A stretch of 32,141 nt of DNA. It comes from Alphaproteobacteria bacterium UBA7691. Lineage in GTDB: Bacteria > Pseudomonadota > Alphaproteobacteria > Ferrovibrionales > Ferrovibrionaceae. Under the pieces are notes generated by a model that saw nothing but the letters and a program-made list of their open reading frames with translations, did not search any database and was not told the DNA's origin. Shown here piece by piece: positions 23,984 to 30,686 of this stretch (positions within the stretch are counted from its first letter, which is position 1; each line of letters starts with the position of its first letter). The stretch covers positions 16,534-48,674 of the forward strand of contig DLGP01000020.1 in assembly GCA_002482765.1 (NCBI GenBank). Reading direction: 5' to 3'. The translations under genes were made by a program, and so were the position numbers.

Positions 23984-24511
23984 TTAGCGCCCCTTGGCCA
24001 GCGGCAGGTCGCGATACAATTCGCGCAGCAATGTGAGGATCAGCAGGCTCATGCCCAGCAGCATGGCCGATTGCGGCAGCCACAATGGCGTGGCGAGCTG
24101 GGTGGAGGCCATCACTTCGGAATTATACGAGCGCGTCACCAGCCGGATTAGCTGCCATTCCATGATGCAGGCAAAGCCGAGTGACAGCAGATTGAACAGG
24201 ATGGCGCTGAGCCTGCGGCCGCGTGCGCCGAGCCTGGTTTGCAGGAATTCCACCTTATGGAAGGAATCACCCGCCAGGGCCACCGGCAGGCTGAGGAAGG
24301 TGACGGCGGCCAGCAGATAGCCGCCCACTTCATCGGCCATTTCCAGCGACAGATGGAATGGCCGCAAGGTCACCTCGATGGTGGTGATCACCACCATCAG
24401 CACCAGCATGATCTCACAGAGCAGGCTGCTGCCGCGCTCCAGCATGGTTTCGCCAAGCGGAGGGTGCCCGGCGGCACCCTCCCGATCGGCCTTGTCGGCA
24501 GGATCGTGCAT
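23984..24511 (-). CDS. TRAP transporter small permease, DctQ family (system 1)
   Basis: 175 residues, beginning MHDPADKADREGAAG, with four hydrophobic spans (LLCEIMLVLMVVITTIEVTL; YLLAAVTFLSLPVAL; LSAILFNLLSLGFACI; LPQSAMLLGMSLLILTLL). The HKVEFLQTRLGARGRR loop is typical. I chose ATG 24511, four bases after the dctP stop, because the longer frame to 24670 lies entirely within dctP and encodes an Arg/Pro-rich stretch unlike any DctQ. Membrane partner of the DctM that follows. Confidence 0.92.
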   Translation of the reverse strand: MHDPADKADREGAAGHPPLGETMLERGSSLLCEIMLVLMVVITTIEVTLRPFHLSLEMADEVGGYLLAAVTFLSLPVALAGDSFHKVEFLQTRLGARGRRLSAILFNLLSLGFACIMEWQLIRLVTRSYNSEVMASTQLATPLWLPQSAMLLGMSLLILTLLRELYRDLPLAKGR

Positions 24512-24515
24512 CGGA

Positions 24516-25511
24516 TCAGCGGCCGAGCGCGGCGCGCACCTTGGCCAGCGCCTCGGTCGCCTCGGCGCCCTTCTGCTTCGCCCACTGGTCCCAATAAGGC
24601 GCCAGCAGCTTGGCAGCCGGTGCCACGTCCTCGGCCTTGGCCGGGGTGACGATGATGCCGCCCTGGGCAAGCTGCGCGGTGGTTTCGTTCTCTTCGTCGC
24701 GCAATGTATTGGTGATCCAGGGCGCGGTTTCCGCCACCACCTGCTTCAGCTTGGCCTGCGTGGCGGCGGGCAGCTTGTTGAAGGCATCCTTGTTCACTGC
24801 AATCACGCCATCGAAGAAATTCGGGCCGAGGCGGTAATTGTATTTCAGCAGATCCTTCCACACCTTGCCGCCGCCCGAGGAAGCGGTGAACACACCATCC
24901 ACCACGCCACGATCCAGCGCGGAGGGCACATCCGACGAGCCGATGGTGACGCCGGAGCCGCCCAGCCGCTTCATGAATTCAGCCTGTTCCGGGCTGGTGA
25001 CGCGCAGCTTGAGGCCATTCAGGTCCTTGAACGAGGTCAGCGGCTTACGCGACCAGGCCACCTGCAACGGATAATAATAATGCCCCAGCAGCATCACGCC
25101 GCGCTTGTCATAGGCCTTCTCAAAATACGGCCGCATGATCTCCTTGGCCTTGTCGAATTCCTCCGGCGTCACGATCAGCATCGGCAGACGCAGAATGCCG
25201 GTGACCGGCAGGTTGCCCTGGAAGAAGCCATCATCGCCAAGCTGCACCACATTGTCGGACAGCGCATTGGAAATATCGGTGGCACCAATCGGCAGGCCGC
25301 CGCCGATATGCAGGTTGATCTTCAGCGCGCCATTGGTTTCCTTCTCCATCGCCTCGGCGATGCGCGCCATGCCGCGGGCCGGCGCAATGGTCATGGCCGG
25401 CGTGTAGGTATAGGCAGTCCAGTTGGTTTGCGCCGCAGCGCCATGCAATACGCCCTGGCCGGCAACAACCAGCAAAGCGGCGCAGACCGCGCCGGTGAAA
25501 TGCTTAAGCAT
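24516..25511 (-). CDS. TRAP substrate-binding protein DctP (system 1)
   Basis: 331 residues with a signal peptide (MLKHFTGAVCAALLVVAGQG then VLHGAAAQ). It is only distantly similar to the tandem pair at 17190-19309. Arg in DLNGLKLRVTSPE is at the carboxylate-binding position, and the ASSGGGKVWKDLLKY region forms part of the ligand cleft in the family. ATG 25511 is favoured because GGGAGG lies 9 bases before it; ATG 25520 is in frame but directly abuts that sequence. The gene heads the dctP-dctQ-dctM-lactonase unit and is divergent from iclR across 268 bases holding operator-like site B. Confidence 0.93.
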   Translation of the reverse strand: MLKHFTGAVCAALLVVAGQGVLHGAAAQTNWTAYTYTPAMTIAPARGMARIAEAMEKETNGALKINLHIGGGLPIGATDISNALSDNVVQLGDDGFFQGNLPVTGILRLPMLIVTPEEFDKAKEIMRPYFEKAYDKRGVMLLGHYYYPLQVAWSRKPLTSFKDLNGLKLRVTSPEQAEFMKRLGGSGVTIGSSDVPSALDRGVVDGVFTASSGGGKVWKDLLKYNYRLGPNFFDGVIAVNKDAFNKLPAATQAKLKQVVAETAPWITNTLRDEENETTAQLAQGGIIVTPAKAEDVAPAAKLLAPYWDQWAKQKGAEATEALAKVRAALGR

Positions 25512-25697
25512 GCTCCTCATCCTCCCGTTCAGGCATCACAACACGTGAATGCAAAATCAATGCGGGAGCGCAGCCCGATGGCCGTTCCCTGCTCGCTGCC
25601 GGCAAAATTTATTGTCCGGCCCATGACGTTTCCTTTGGTGGCGAAGCATCGGACGAGTTTGCGCGGCTGGCAACGATATTTACGGATGGGATTGAAT

Positions 25698-25717
25698 ATA
25701 TCACATACATGATGCAC
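25698..25717. promoter_or_regulatory. Putative IclR operator, site B
   Basis: ATATCACATACATGATGCAC with the dyad ATCA-N6-TGAT at 25700-25713, 63 bases before the iclR ATG and about 187 bases upstream of dctP. It matches site A at 16 of 20 positions. The placement fits autoregulation of iclR plus control of the divergent transporter unit. No convincing -35/-10 pair could be assigned around it. Confidence 0.5.
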
Positions 25718-25779
25718 TTTCGGCGCCAATCTGTTAGGATGCAAACTGTCGCGTCAGCCCCGGTATCGTCTCACAACCC

Positions 25780-26760
25780 ATGCCAAGCAAAAAAACCAAG
25801 CCCGCCACGCGGAGCCCAGGCGCCAAGCCCGCACCAGCGCGCGGCCTGCCGCCTGCGCCGGCACCCGCGCCCGCGCCGCTCACAGCCCCGGCGCATCGGC
25901 GCGGCGCCCCCGCGCATAGTGCCGGCAGTATCATTGATGCCGCGCCGCGCACGCCGGCGGTGGTGAAATCCGCCGGCCGCGTGCTGGAGATCCTGGAATT
26001 CTTCGACGAATTGCAGCGCGAGGCGCGGGTGGGCGAAATCGCCGAGCGGCTGGATTATCCGCAATCCTCCACCTCGGTGCTGCTGAAAAGCCTGGTGCAG
26101 CTTGGCTATCTGGATTACGACGGCGAAAGCCGCACCTATCTGCCCAGCCCACGTGTCACCCTGCTGGGCGCCTGGCTCGGCGCCGGCCCGGTGCGCGATG
26201 GCGGCCTGATCCGCATGATGGAAGAACTCAATCGCAGCACGGGCGAATGTGTGTTTGTCGCCACCCGCAACGGCATCTATTCGCAATATATCCGCGTGCT
26301 GCAAGCCACCAGCACCATGCGGCTGCATGTGCCAATCGGTTCGCGCCGCCTGCTGGTCTGGTCGGCATCCGGCTTCACCCTGCTGCGCGATGAAGACCCC
26401 GACGCGGTGCGTAATCTGGTGCGGCGCACCAATGCCGAGGCGCAGCCCGAGCAGAAGCGGGTGGAGCCGCGCCAGACCCTGGCGCATATCGAGACCGTGC
26501 GGCAGCAGGGTTATTTCTTTTCGCGAGGTTTGGTGACACCGGGCGCCGGCGCCATCGCCATGCCCTTGCCGCCCGGCATTGACCGCCGCGACCGGGCGCT
26601 CACCGTCTGCGTCTCGGGCTGGACCGATCATCTGGAACGCAACGAAGCCCGCATTGTCGCCATCATGCGCGATGCCGTGGCGCGCTATATCGAACCCGCA
26701 CTCGGTGAGGACAAACCGACGGGCAAAAAATCCCCAGACAACAAAAGGAGGAAGGGATGA
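25780..26760 (+). CDS. IclR family transcriptional regulator
   Basis: 326 residues. A Pro/Ala-rich low-complexity extension (about 7-45) precedes the winged helix-turn-helix: VKSAGRVLEILEFFDE, VGEIAERLDYPQSSTSVLL as the HTH, and GYLDYDGESRTYLPSPRV as the wing (about 60-125). The C-terminal effector domain follows (residues about 140-300). IclR proteins bind as dimers or tetramers to AT-rich dyads and respond to small acids or catabolic intermediates. The gene is divergent from a TRAP unit and translationally coupled to a crotonase. It likely controls the whole island through sites A and B. The extension is unusual; a later start is possible but no better Met or ribosome-binding site is evident. 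Confidence 0.92.
   Translation: MPSKKTKPATRSPGAKPAPARGLPPAPAPAPAPLTAPAHRRGAPAHSAGSIIDAAPRTPAVVKSAGRVLEILEFFDELQREARVGEIAERLDYPQSSTSVLLKSLVQLGYLDYDGESRTYLPSPRVTLLGAWLGAGPVRDGGLIRMMEELNRSTGECVFVATRNGIYSQYIRVLQATSTMRLHVPIGSRRLLVWSASGFTLLRDEDPDAVRNLVRRTNAEAQPEQKRVEPRQTLAHIETVRQQGYFFSRGLVTPGAGAIAMPLPPGIDRRDRALTVCVSGWTDHLERNEARIVAIMRDAVARYIEPALGEDKPTGKKSPDNKRRKG
26746..26751 (+). promoter_or_regulatory. Consensus ribosome-binding site of the crotonase, inside iclR
   Basis: Perfect AGGAGG five bases before ATG 26757, within the last codons of iclR. It allows much stronger translation of the enzyme than of the regulator from the same mRNA. Confidence 0.75.
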
Positions 26761-27560
26761 GTGAGAAGGAAGCGGTGATCTATGCCCAGGAAGGCGGCGT
26801 TGTCACCCTGACATTAAACGAGCCGGAAACGCGCAATGCGATTTCGGATTCGATCATCGAGGCGCTGACCGCCGCCTGTGATCGTGTGAACAAGGATATG
26901 AGCGTAAGCTGCGTTGTTGTCACCGGCGCCGGCAAGTCATTTTCCTCGGGCGGCAATGTGAAGGAAATGCGCGACCGCACCGGGCTGTTCGGCGGCAACC
27001 CGGCGGAAATCCGGCGTGGCTATCAGCATGGCATCCAGCGCATTCCGGAAGCCTTCTACAAGATCGAAGTGCCCACCATCGCGGCGGTGAATGGCTATGC
27101 CGTGGGCGCCGGCTGCGATCTCAGCCTGATGTGCGATATCCGCTTCGCCGCCGAGGATGCCGAATTCGCCGAAAGTTTCCTGCGCGTCGGTCTGGTATCG
27201 GGTGATGGCGGCGGCTGGTTCCTGCCGCGCATCGTCGGCCTGTCGCGGGCGCTGGAGATGACCTATACCGGCGACTTCGTGAAAGCCAAGCAGGCGCTGG
27301 AATGGGGCCTGACCTCCTATGTGGTGCCGGCCGAAAGCCTGATGGATGAAGCCATGAAGATGGCGCGGCGCATTGCCGCCCAGCCGCCGCACTCGCTACG
27401 CTTGTGCAAAAAGCTGATCCGCGAAGGCTACAGCATGTCGCTCAGCGCGGCTTTGGAAATGGCCGCCGGCATGCAGGCGCAGGTGCAGCATACGCATGAC
27501 CAGCATGAAGCCGTGATGGCCTTCTTCGAGAAGCGCAAGCCGAACTTCATCGGCCGCTGA
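26757..27560 (+). CDS. Enoyl-CoA hydratase/isomerase (crotonase) family protein, atypical active site
   Basis: 267 residues of crotonase fold. The oxyanion-hole segments are FSSGGN (62-67) and NGYAVGAGCDLSL (112-124). Aligned by eye with mitochondrial enoyl-CoA hydratase, the two catalytic glutamates are replaced: Asp121 for Glu144 and Phe141 for Glu164. An acidic residue, Asp150 in LVSGDGGGWFLPRIVG, sits where dienoyl-CoA isomerase and PaaG-type isomerases have a catalytic Asp. I therefore favour an isomerase or another crotonase reaction rather than simple hydration. The start overlaps the iclR stop (ATGA). It is the only enzyme on the regulator's transcript. Confidence 0.9.
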   Translation: MSEKEAVIYAQEGGVVTLTLNEPETRNAISDSIIEALTAACDRVNKDMSVSCVVVTGAGKSFSSGGNVKEMRDRTGLFGGNPAEIRRGYQHGIQRIPEAFYKIEVPTIAAVNGYAVGAGCDLSLMCDIRFAAEDAEFAESFLRVGLVSGDGGGWFLPRIVGLSRALEMTYTGDFVKAKQALEWGLTSYVVPAESLMDEAMKMARRIAAQPPHSLRLCKKLIREGYSMSLSAALEMAAGMQAQVQHTHDQHEAVMAFFEKRKPNFIGR

Positions 27561-27582
27561 TCCGGCCTGCGAATTGACCTTG

Positions 27583-27613
27583 CGGGGGAGTGGGCTATGC
27601 TGCCGCTCCCCCG
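27583..27613 (+). terminator. Possible terminator or leader hairpin between crotonase and MFS genes
   Basis: CGGGGGAG (27583-27590) pairs perfectly with CTCCCCCG (27606-27613) around a 15-base loop. TTCGAGTTTTTC follows, a late and short T-run. It lies 22 bases after the crotonase stop and 12 bases before the MFS ATG, so it could end the iclR transcript or influence MFS translation. Confidence 0.45.
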
Positions 27614-27625
27614 TTCGAGTTTTTC

Positions 27626-28852
27626 ATGTCCGCCCCCAGCACAACAAATCGGCCTTCGCTTGCCATCCTGATCGCCATGACGGCCATCGGGCCGACAGCG
27701 CTGAACATCTTCATCGCCTCGATGCCGGGCATGCAGCTGGTGTTCAACACCGATTACGGCACCATCCAGCTTACCCTGACACTCTACCTGGTGGGCCTCG
27801 GCCTGGCGCAGCTGGCCTATGGCCCGATCTCGGATCGCACCGGGCGCCGCCCCGCTTTGCTCTCGGGCCTGGCTATCTTTGTGCTGGGCAGCCTGCTTTG
27901 CACGCTGGCCTGGAGCATCGAAGTGCTGATCGCCGGCCGGCTGTTGCAGGCGATTGGCGGCTGCGCCGGCCTGGTGATGGCGCGCGCCATTGTGCGCGAT
28001 ATCTATGACCGTTCGGAATCGGCGGCGATGATCGGCTATATCACCATGGCGATGAGCCTGGCGCCGATGTTTGCCCCAGCCATCGGCGGCTTTCTCGATG
28101 CCTGGTGGAGCTGGCGCGCCAGCTTTGCGCTGTGCATGCTGTTTGGCCTGGCGGTGGCCACCTGGTCGTTGCTGCGGCTGCCGGAAACCTTGTTGCACAA
28201 GGCCGAGACCGGCGGCAGCATTATGGGTGGTCTGGCGGCCTATTGCCGCGACCAATGGAGCTTGCTCTGCCATCCGGGCTTTCGTGGTTATGCGCTGCAA
28301 ACCACCTTCACCTCGGGCATGTTCTTTGCCTTCATCACCGGCGCGCCCTTTGTGGTCATCTCGGTGCAGAAGCTGCCGCCCTCCACCTATGGCCTGTGGT
28401 TCATCCTGGTATCAGTGGGCTATATGGTGGGGAATTTCTGCACCGGGCGGCTGGCGCGGCGCTTTGGCACCGATCGTATGATCGCCGCCGGCGCCATCAT
28501 TGCCGTTTTTGGCTCCGGCCTGATCACCACTTGCGGCCTGCTCGGCTATACCAGCCCGCCGGCGCTGTTCCTGCCCATGGCGGTGGTGGCGATTTCCAAT
28601 GGCATAACGCTGCCCAATGGCATAGCCGGCGCCATCTCGGTCAATCCGCGCCTGGCCGGCACGGCGGCCGGCATGGTGGGCGCGCTGCAAATGGCGATGG
28701 GCGCGGTGGCCACCCAGATTGTGGGCCATTGGCAGGATATCCGGCCGGATCACCTGCCGATGGAATTCACCATGCTGGGTTTTGCCTGCTGCGCCGCCGC
28801 CACCTGCCTGCTCAGCCGCAATGCGCGGCAGACTATTTCGAAAGCCGGTTAG
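27626..28852 (+). CDS. Bcr/CflA-type MFS drug efflux transporter
   Basis: 408 residues with twelve expected membrane spans. The motif GPISDRTGRRPALLSG between spans 2 and 3 is the MFS motif A, and LQAIGGCAGLVMARAIVRDIYDR matches the Bcr/CflA (DHA1) group that exports compounds such as bicyclomycin or chloramphenicol by proton antiport. ATG 27626 gives a short cytoplasmic N-terminus; the open frame to 27590 runs through the hairpin. No good ribosome-binding site is visible. The gene may export a toxic intermediate of the nearby pathway, but this is speculation. It overlaps the convergent GT2 gene by 20 bases. Confidence 0.92.
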   Translation: MSAPSTTNRPSLAILIAMTAIGPTALNIFIASMPGMQLVFNTDYGTIQLTLTLYLVGLGLAQLAYGPISDRTGRRPALLSGLAIFVLGSLLCTLAWSIEVLIAGRLLQAIGGCAGLVMARAIVRDIYDRSESAAMIGYITMAMSLAPMFAPAIGGFLDAWWSWRASFALCMLFGLAVATWSLLRLPETLLHKAETGGSIMGGLAAYCRDQWSLLCHPGFRGYALQTTFTSGMFFAFITGAPFVVISVQKLPPSTYGLWFILVSVGYMVGNFCTGRLARRFGTDRMIAAGAIIAVFGSGLITTCGLLGYTSPPALFLPMAVVAISNGITLPNGIAGAISVNPRLAGTAAGMVGALQMAMGAVATQIVGHWQDIRPDHLPMEFTMLGFACCAAATCLLSRNARQTISKAG

Positions 28853-29828
28853 CCGGCGCACGGCGGGCATAGTCCAGCGGATTCCAGGTCAGCGCGCCGA
28901 TGATGCTGCCGAGCGGCGCGCGGCGCCCGGCCTGGATCACCTGCCGGCTGGCCCAGATCGGCCCCAACCCCAGCAGCGCATCGCGCAAGGCCCGCCCCAC
29001 CACGCCAGCCATGCCGCGCGGAATGGCACGCAGCCACAGCAGCAGCAGTACGCCCAGATGTAAAGGCAATAACGGCCAGAAAAGCGCGCCCGGCATGTTT
29101 TTGACAAAGCACCACACCACATTGCGCATGCCGTGATACCGCGCGAAGGCCGAGCCGGCAGCAGCGGAAGAGGCGCCGCCGACATGCTGCACCCGCGCCG
29201 CCACGATCTGCCGCGCCTGATGCCCGGCCAGGCGCAGGCGGAAACCGAGATCAACATCCTCGACATAGCAGAAGAAGCGCTCGTCAAAGCCGCCAACCGC
29301 CTGGAAGGCATCGCGGCGCACCAGCGACGCGGCGGCACAGGGTGAAAAGACCACACCTTCAGCCAGCGCCGTGGCAGCCGGCCAGCCATAGCCACCGCGC
29401 CAGGGCAGGCCGGCAAACAGGTAACGGTCGCCGGCACCATCCAGTCGCGCGGCATCGCCGGCATCAAGCTGGAGCGAGCCAAAAAGCGCTACTTCTGGAT
29501 GCGTTGCCGTTGCCGTAAGCAGGCAACTGAGCCAATCCGGGGCCGGAAACGCATCCGGGTTGAGCAAAGCCAGCCAATCGGCGCTTGCCCGCGCCGCCAG
29601 GCGATTATTGCCAACCGCAAAGCCGAGATTGGCCCCGGCCGCTTCAAAATGGAACCGGGCATCCTCACCCGCCGCCGCACGCGCCAGATCAAAAGACCCG
29701 TCGGCCGAGCCATTATCGAGCAGAAAAACCTCGAAATCGGCGTAATCCTGCGCCAGCAAAGCCGCCACGCAGCGGGCCAGATGCGGCCCGGCATTGTAAT
29801 TCACGATCAGAATACTGGCCGCCGGCAT
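28833..29828 (-). CDS. Glycosyltransferase family 2 (rhamnosyltransferase-like)
   Basis: 331 residues. ASILIVNYNAGPHLARCVAA is the GT-A start, DNGSADGSFDLAR contacts the nucleotide, LLNPDAFPAPDWL holds the conserved Asp, and FFCYVEDVDLGFRLRLAGHQ has the catalytic ED pair. The architecture is that of dTDP-rhamnosyltransferase-like enzymes. A hydrophobic C-terminal segment (LFWPLLPLHLGVLLLLWLRA) suggests membrane attachment. ATG 29828 places the start at the normal distance from the first strand; ATG 29867 in frame would add 13 residues, and neither has a clear ribosome-binding site. Probably works on a surface polysaccharide. Confidence 0.9.
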   Translation of the reverse strand: MPAASILIVNYNAGPHLARCVAALLAQDYADFEVFLLDNGSADGSFDLARAAAGEDARFHFEAAGANLGFAVGNNRLAARASADWLALLNPDAFPAPDWLSCLLTATATHPEVALFGSLQLDAGDAARLDGAGDRYLFAGLPWRGGYGWPAATALAEGVVFSPCAAASLVRRDAFQAVGGFDERFFCYVEDVDLGFRLRLAGHQARQIVAARVQHVGGASSAAAGSAFARYHGMRNVVWCFVKNMPGALFWPLLPLHLGVLLLLWLRAIPRGMAGVVGRALRDALLGLGPIWASRQVIQAGRRAPLGSIIGALTWNPLDYARRAPANRLSK

Positions 29829-29881
29829 GGCAGCATCATGCTGTGTGGGCGGCGCATTGCCAAGCATCCGACACAATTCTA

Positions 29882-29919
29882 CGCTGCATTGTAATTTATT
29901 AACTTGCCGCAATGCAGCG
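29882..29919. promoter_or_regulatory. Perfect 10-bp inverted repeat in the GT2/small-protein divergent gap
   Basis: CGCTGCATTG (29882-29891) and CAATGCAGCG (29910-29919) flank an AT-rich 18-base spacer. The repeat sits between two divergent genes. A TACAAT on the minus strand (29888-29893) could be a -10 box for the GT2 gene. It looks more like an operator than a terminator because no gene ends here. Confidence 0.4.
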
Positions 29920-29957
29920 GAATAGGTTAACACCGCTGGGCAAGACAAGGACGAATC

Positions 29958-30272
29958 GTGGCACTAACTGAATTACAACGCGCAGGTTTATTTGGCCTGG
30001 CCACTTTGGCCGGACTGGCGGCGGCTGGCCTGATCGGCATCAACGCGCTGGCCAGCTACGAGCGTTCGCAGCGTGCCGAGATTCATTTCACCCCCGGCCT
30101 GCCCACCACCATTCCGGATCGCCGCGATTGCCTCAACGAGGCACTCAAAACCATGACCAAGTTCAACCGCCAGGCCATCTACAATGCCAATGTGGATTGC
30201 GAACAGGTGATCCAGTCGCTGGAAGGCCATGCCGAGATGGAACGCCAGCGAGACAGTAGCGCGCGGCAATAA
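29958..30272 (+). CDS. Small single-span membrane protein, function unknown
   Basis: 104 residues starting at GTG 29958, with AAGGA six bases upstream. Residues about 10-32 (GLFGLATLAGLAAAGLIGIN) form one membrane span, followed by a soluble tail with two cysteines (58 and 81) spaced by helix-like sequence (RRDCLNEALKTMTKFNRQAI). The tail probably lies in the periplasm and may form one disulfide. I do not recognise a family. The gene is monocistronic by position, after the inverted repeat and before the repeat-bearing gap. Confidence 0.65.
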   Translation: MALTELQRAGLFGLATLAGLAAAGLIGINALASYERSQRAEIHFTPGLPTTIPDRRDCLNEALKTMTKFNRQAIYNANVDCEQVIQSLEGHAEMERQRDSSARQ

Positions 30273-30323
30273 CGATTGCCCGCATCACGCGCAGGCCTGT
30301 CAGGTTTAATCCGATGCAAAGTC

Positions 30324-30413
30324 GTCATGCCCGCGAAAGCGGGCATCCCGTTTTGCAAAAATATGGCTGAATTCCAGAGAAAATTGGATGCCCGGGTCAA
30401 GCCCGGGCATGAC
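30324..30413. repeat. REP-like double-hairpin intergenic repeat
   Basis: Two hairpins, ATGCCCGC-GAAA-GCGGGCAT (30327-30346) and ATGCCCGGG-TCAAG-CCCGGGCAT (30388-30410), stand in inverted arrangement. The outer ends GTCATGCCCG and CGGGCATGAC are complementary over 10 bases, so the whole 90 bases can also fold as one cruciform. This GTCATGCCCG...CGGGCATGAC type is a familiar dispersed element in alphaproteobacterial genomes, probably a MITE or REP. Only one copy is in this window. Confidence 0.75.
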
Positions 30414-30639
30414 GATGGAGAGGGTGATGGATTTGAGCGCCGCGATATTTCAGCCGCGCTGATTTTGTGTCTGATCAAGGCACGAAGTGCCAAAACCTCA
30501 GTAATGCCGCTTCTTTCGACGCTTCGACAAATTTAAACCTGATAGCACTGCATCACACGCGGTCGTGACCTAAATTTTCCCACAGCCGACCAGACGCGCA
30601 GCACTGCCAAAAAGCCGAACCGGCTGCTGGCAGCCGGAT

Positions 30640-30656
30640 TCATATCTGATATATGA
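30640..30656. promoter_or_regulatory. Palindrome upstream of the SDR gene, possible operator
   Basis: TCATAT-CTGAT-ATATGA, perfect 6-bp arms, ends 30 bases before ATG 30687. AT-rich like sites A and B and sharing TATATG text, but it does not match their ATCA-N6-TGAT core, so a different regulator is more likely. Confidence 0.4.
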
Positions 30657-30686
30657 GTAAGTCTGGACAAGAACGGGGAACGCCCA

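Larger units (their letters stand above)
30273..30686. other. 414-base gap without a convincing gene
   Basis: Holds a hairpin-rich interspersed repeat (30324-30413) and, near its right end, an AT-rich palindrome (30640-30656). An open frame at 30276-30536 merely translates the repeat (MPAKAGIP and DARVKPGHDD text) and is not a gene. The rest shows nothing that I recognise; base composition is more AT-rich than the surrounding genes. Confidence 0.6.

Noticed and set aside
25534..25553. Imperfect inverted repeat GCATCAC-AACAC-GTGAATGC upstream of dctP
   Set aside because: One arm has an extra base and it does not match the dyad shared by sites A and B; too weak to call.
24378..25712. 444-codon plus-strand open frame running into the iclR/dctP gap
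   Set aside because: Antisense to dctP and dctQ; no family signature or ribosome-binding site.
30276..30536. 86-codon open frame in the gap after the small membrane protein gene
   Set aside because: It translates the interspersed repeat; the MPAKAGIP-type text is a known artefact of this element.
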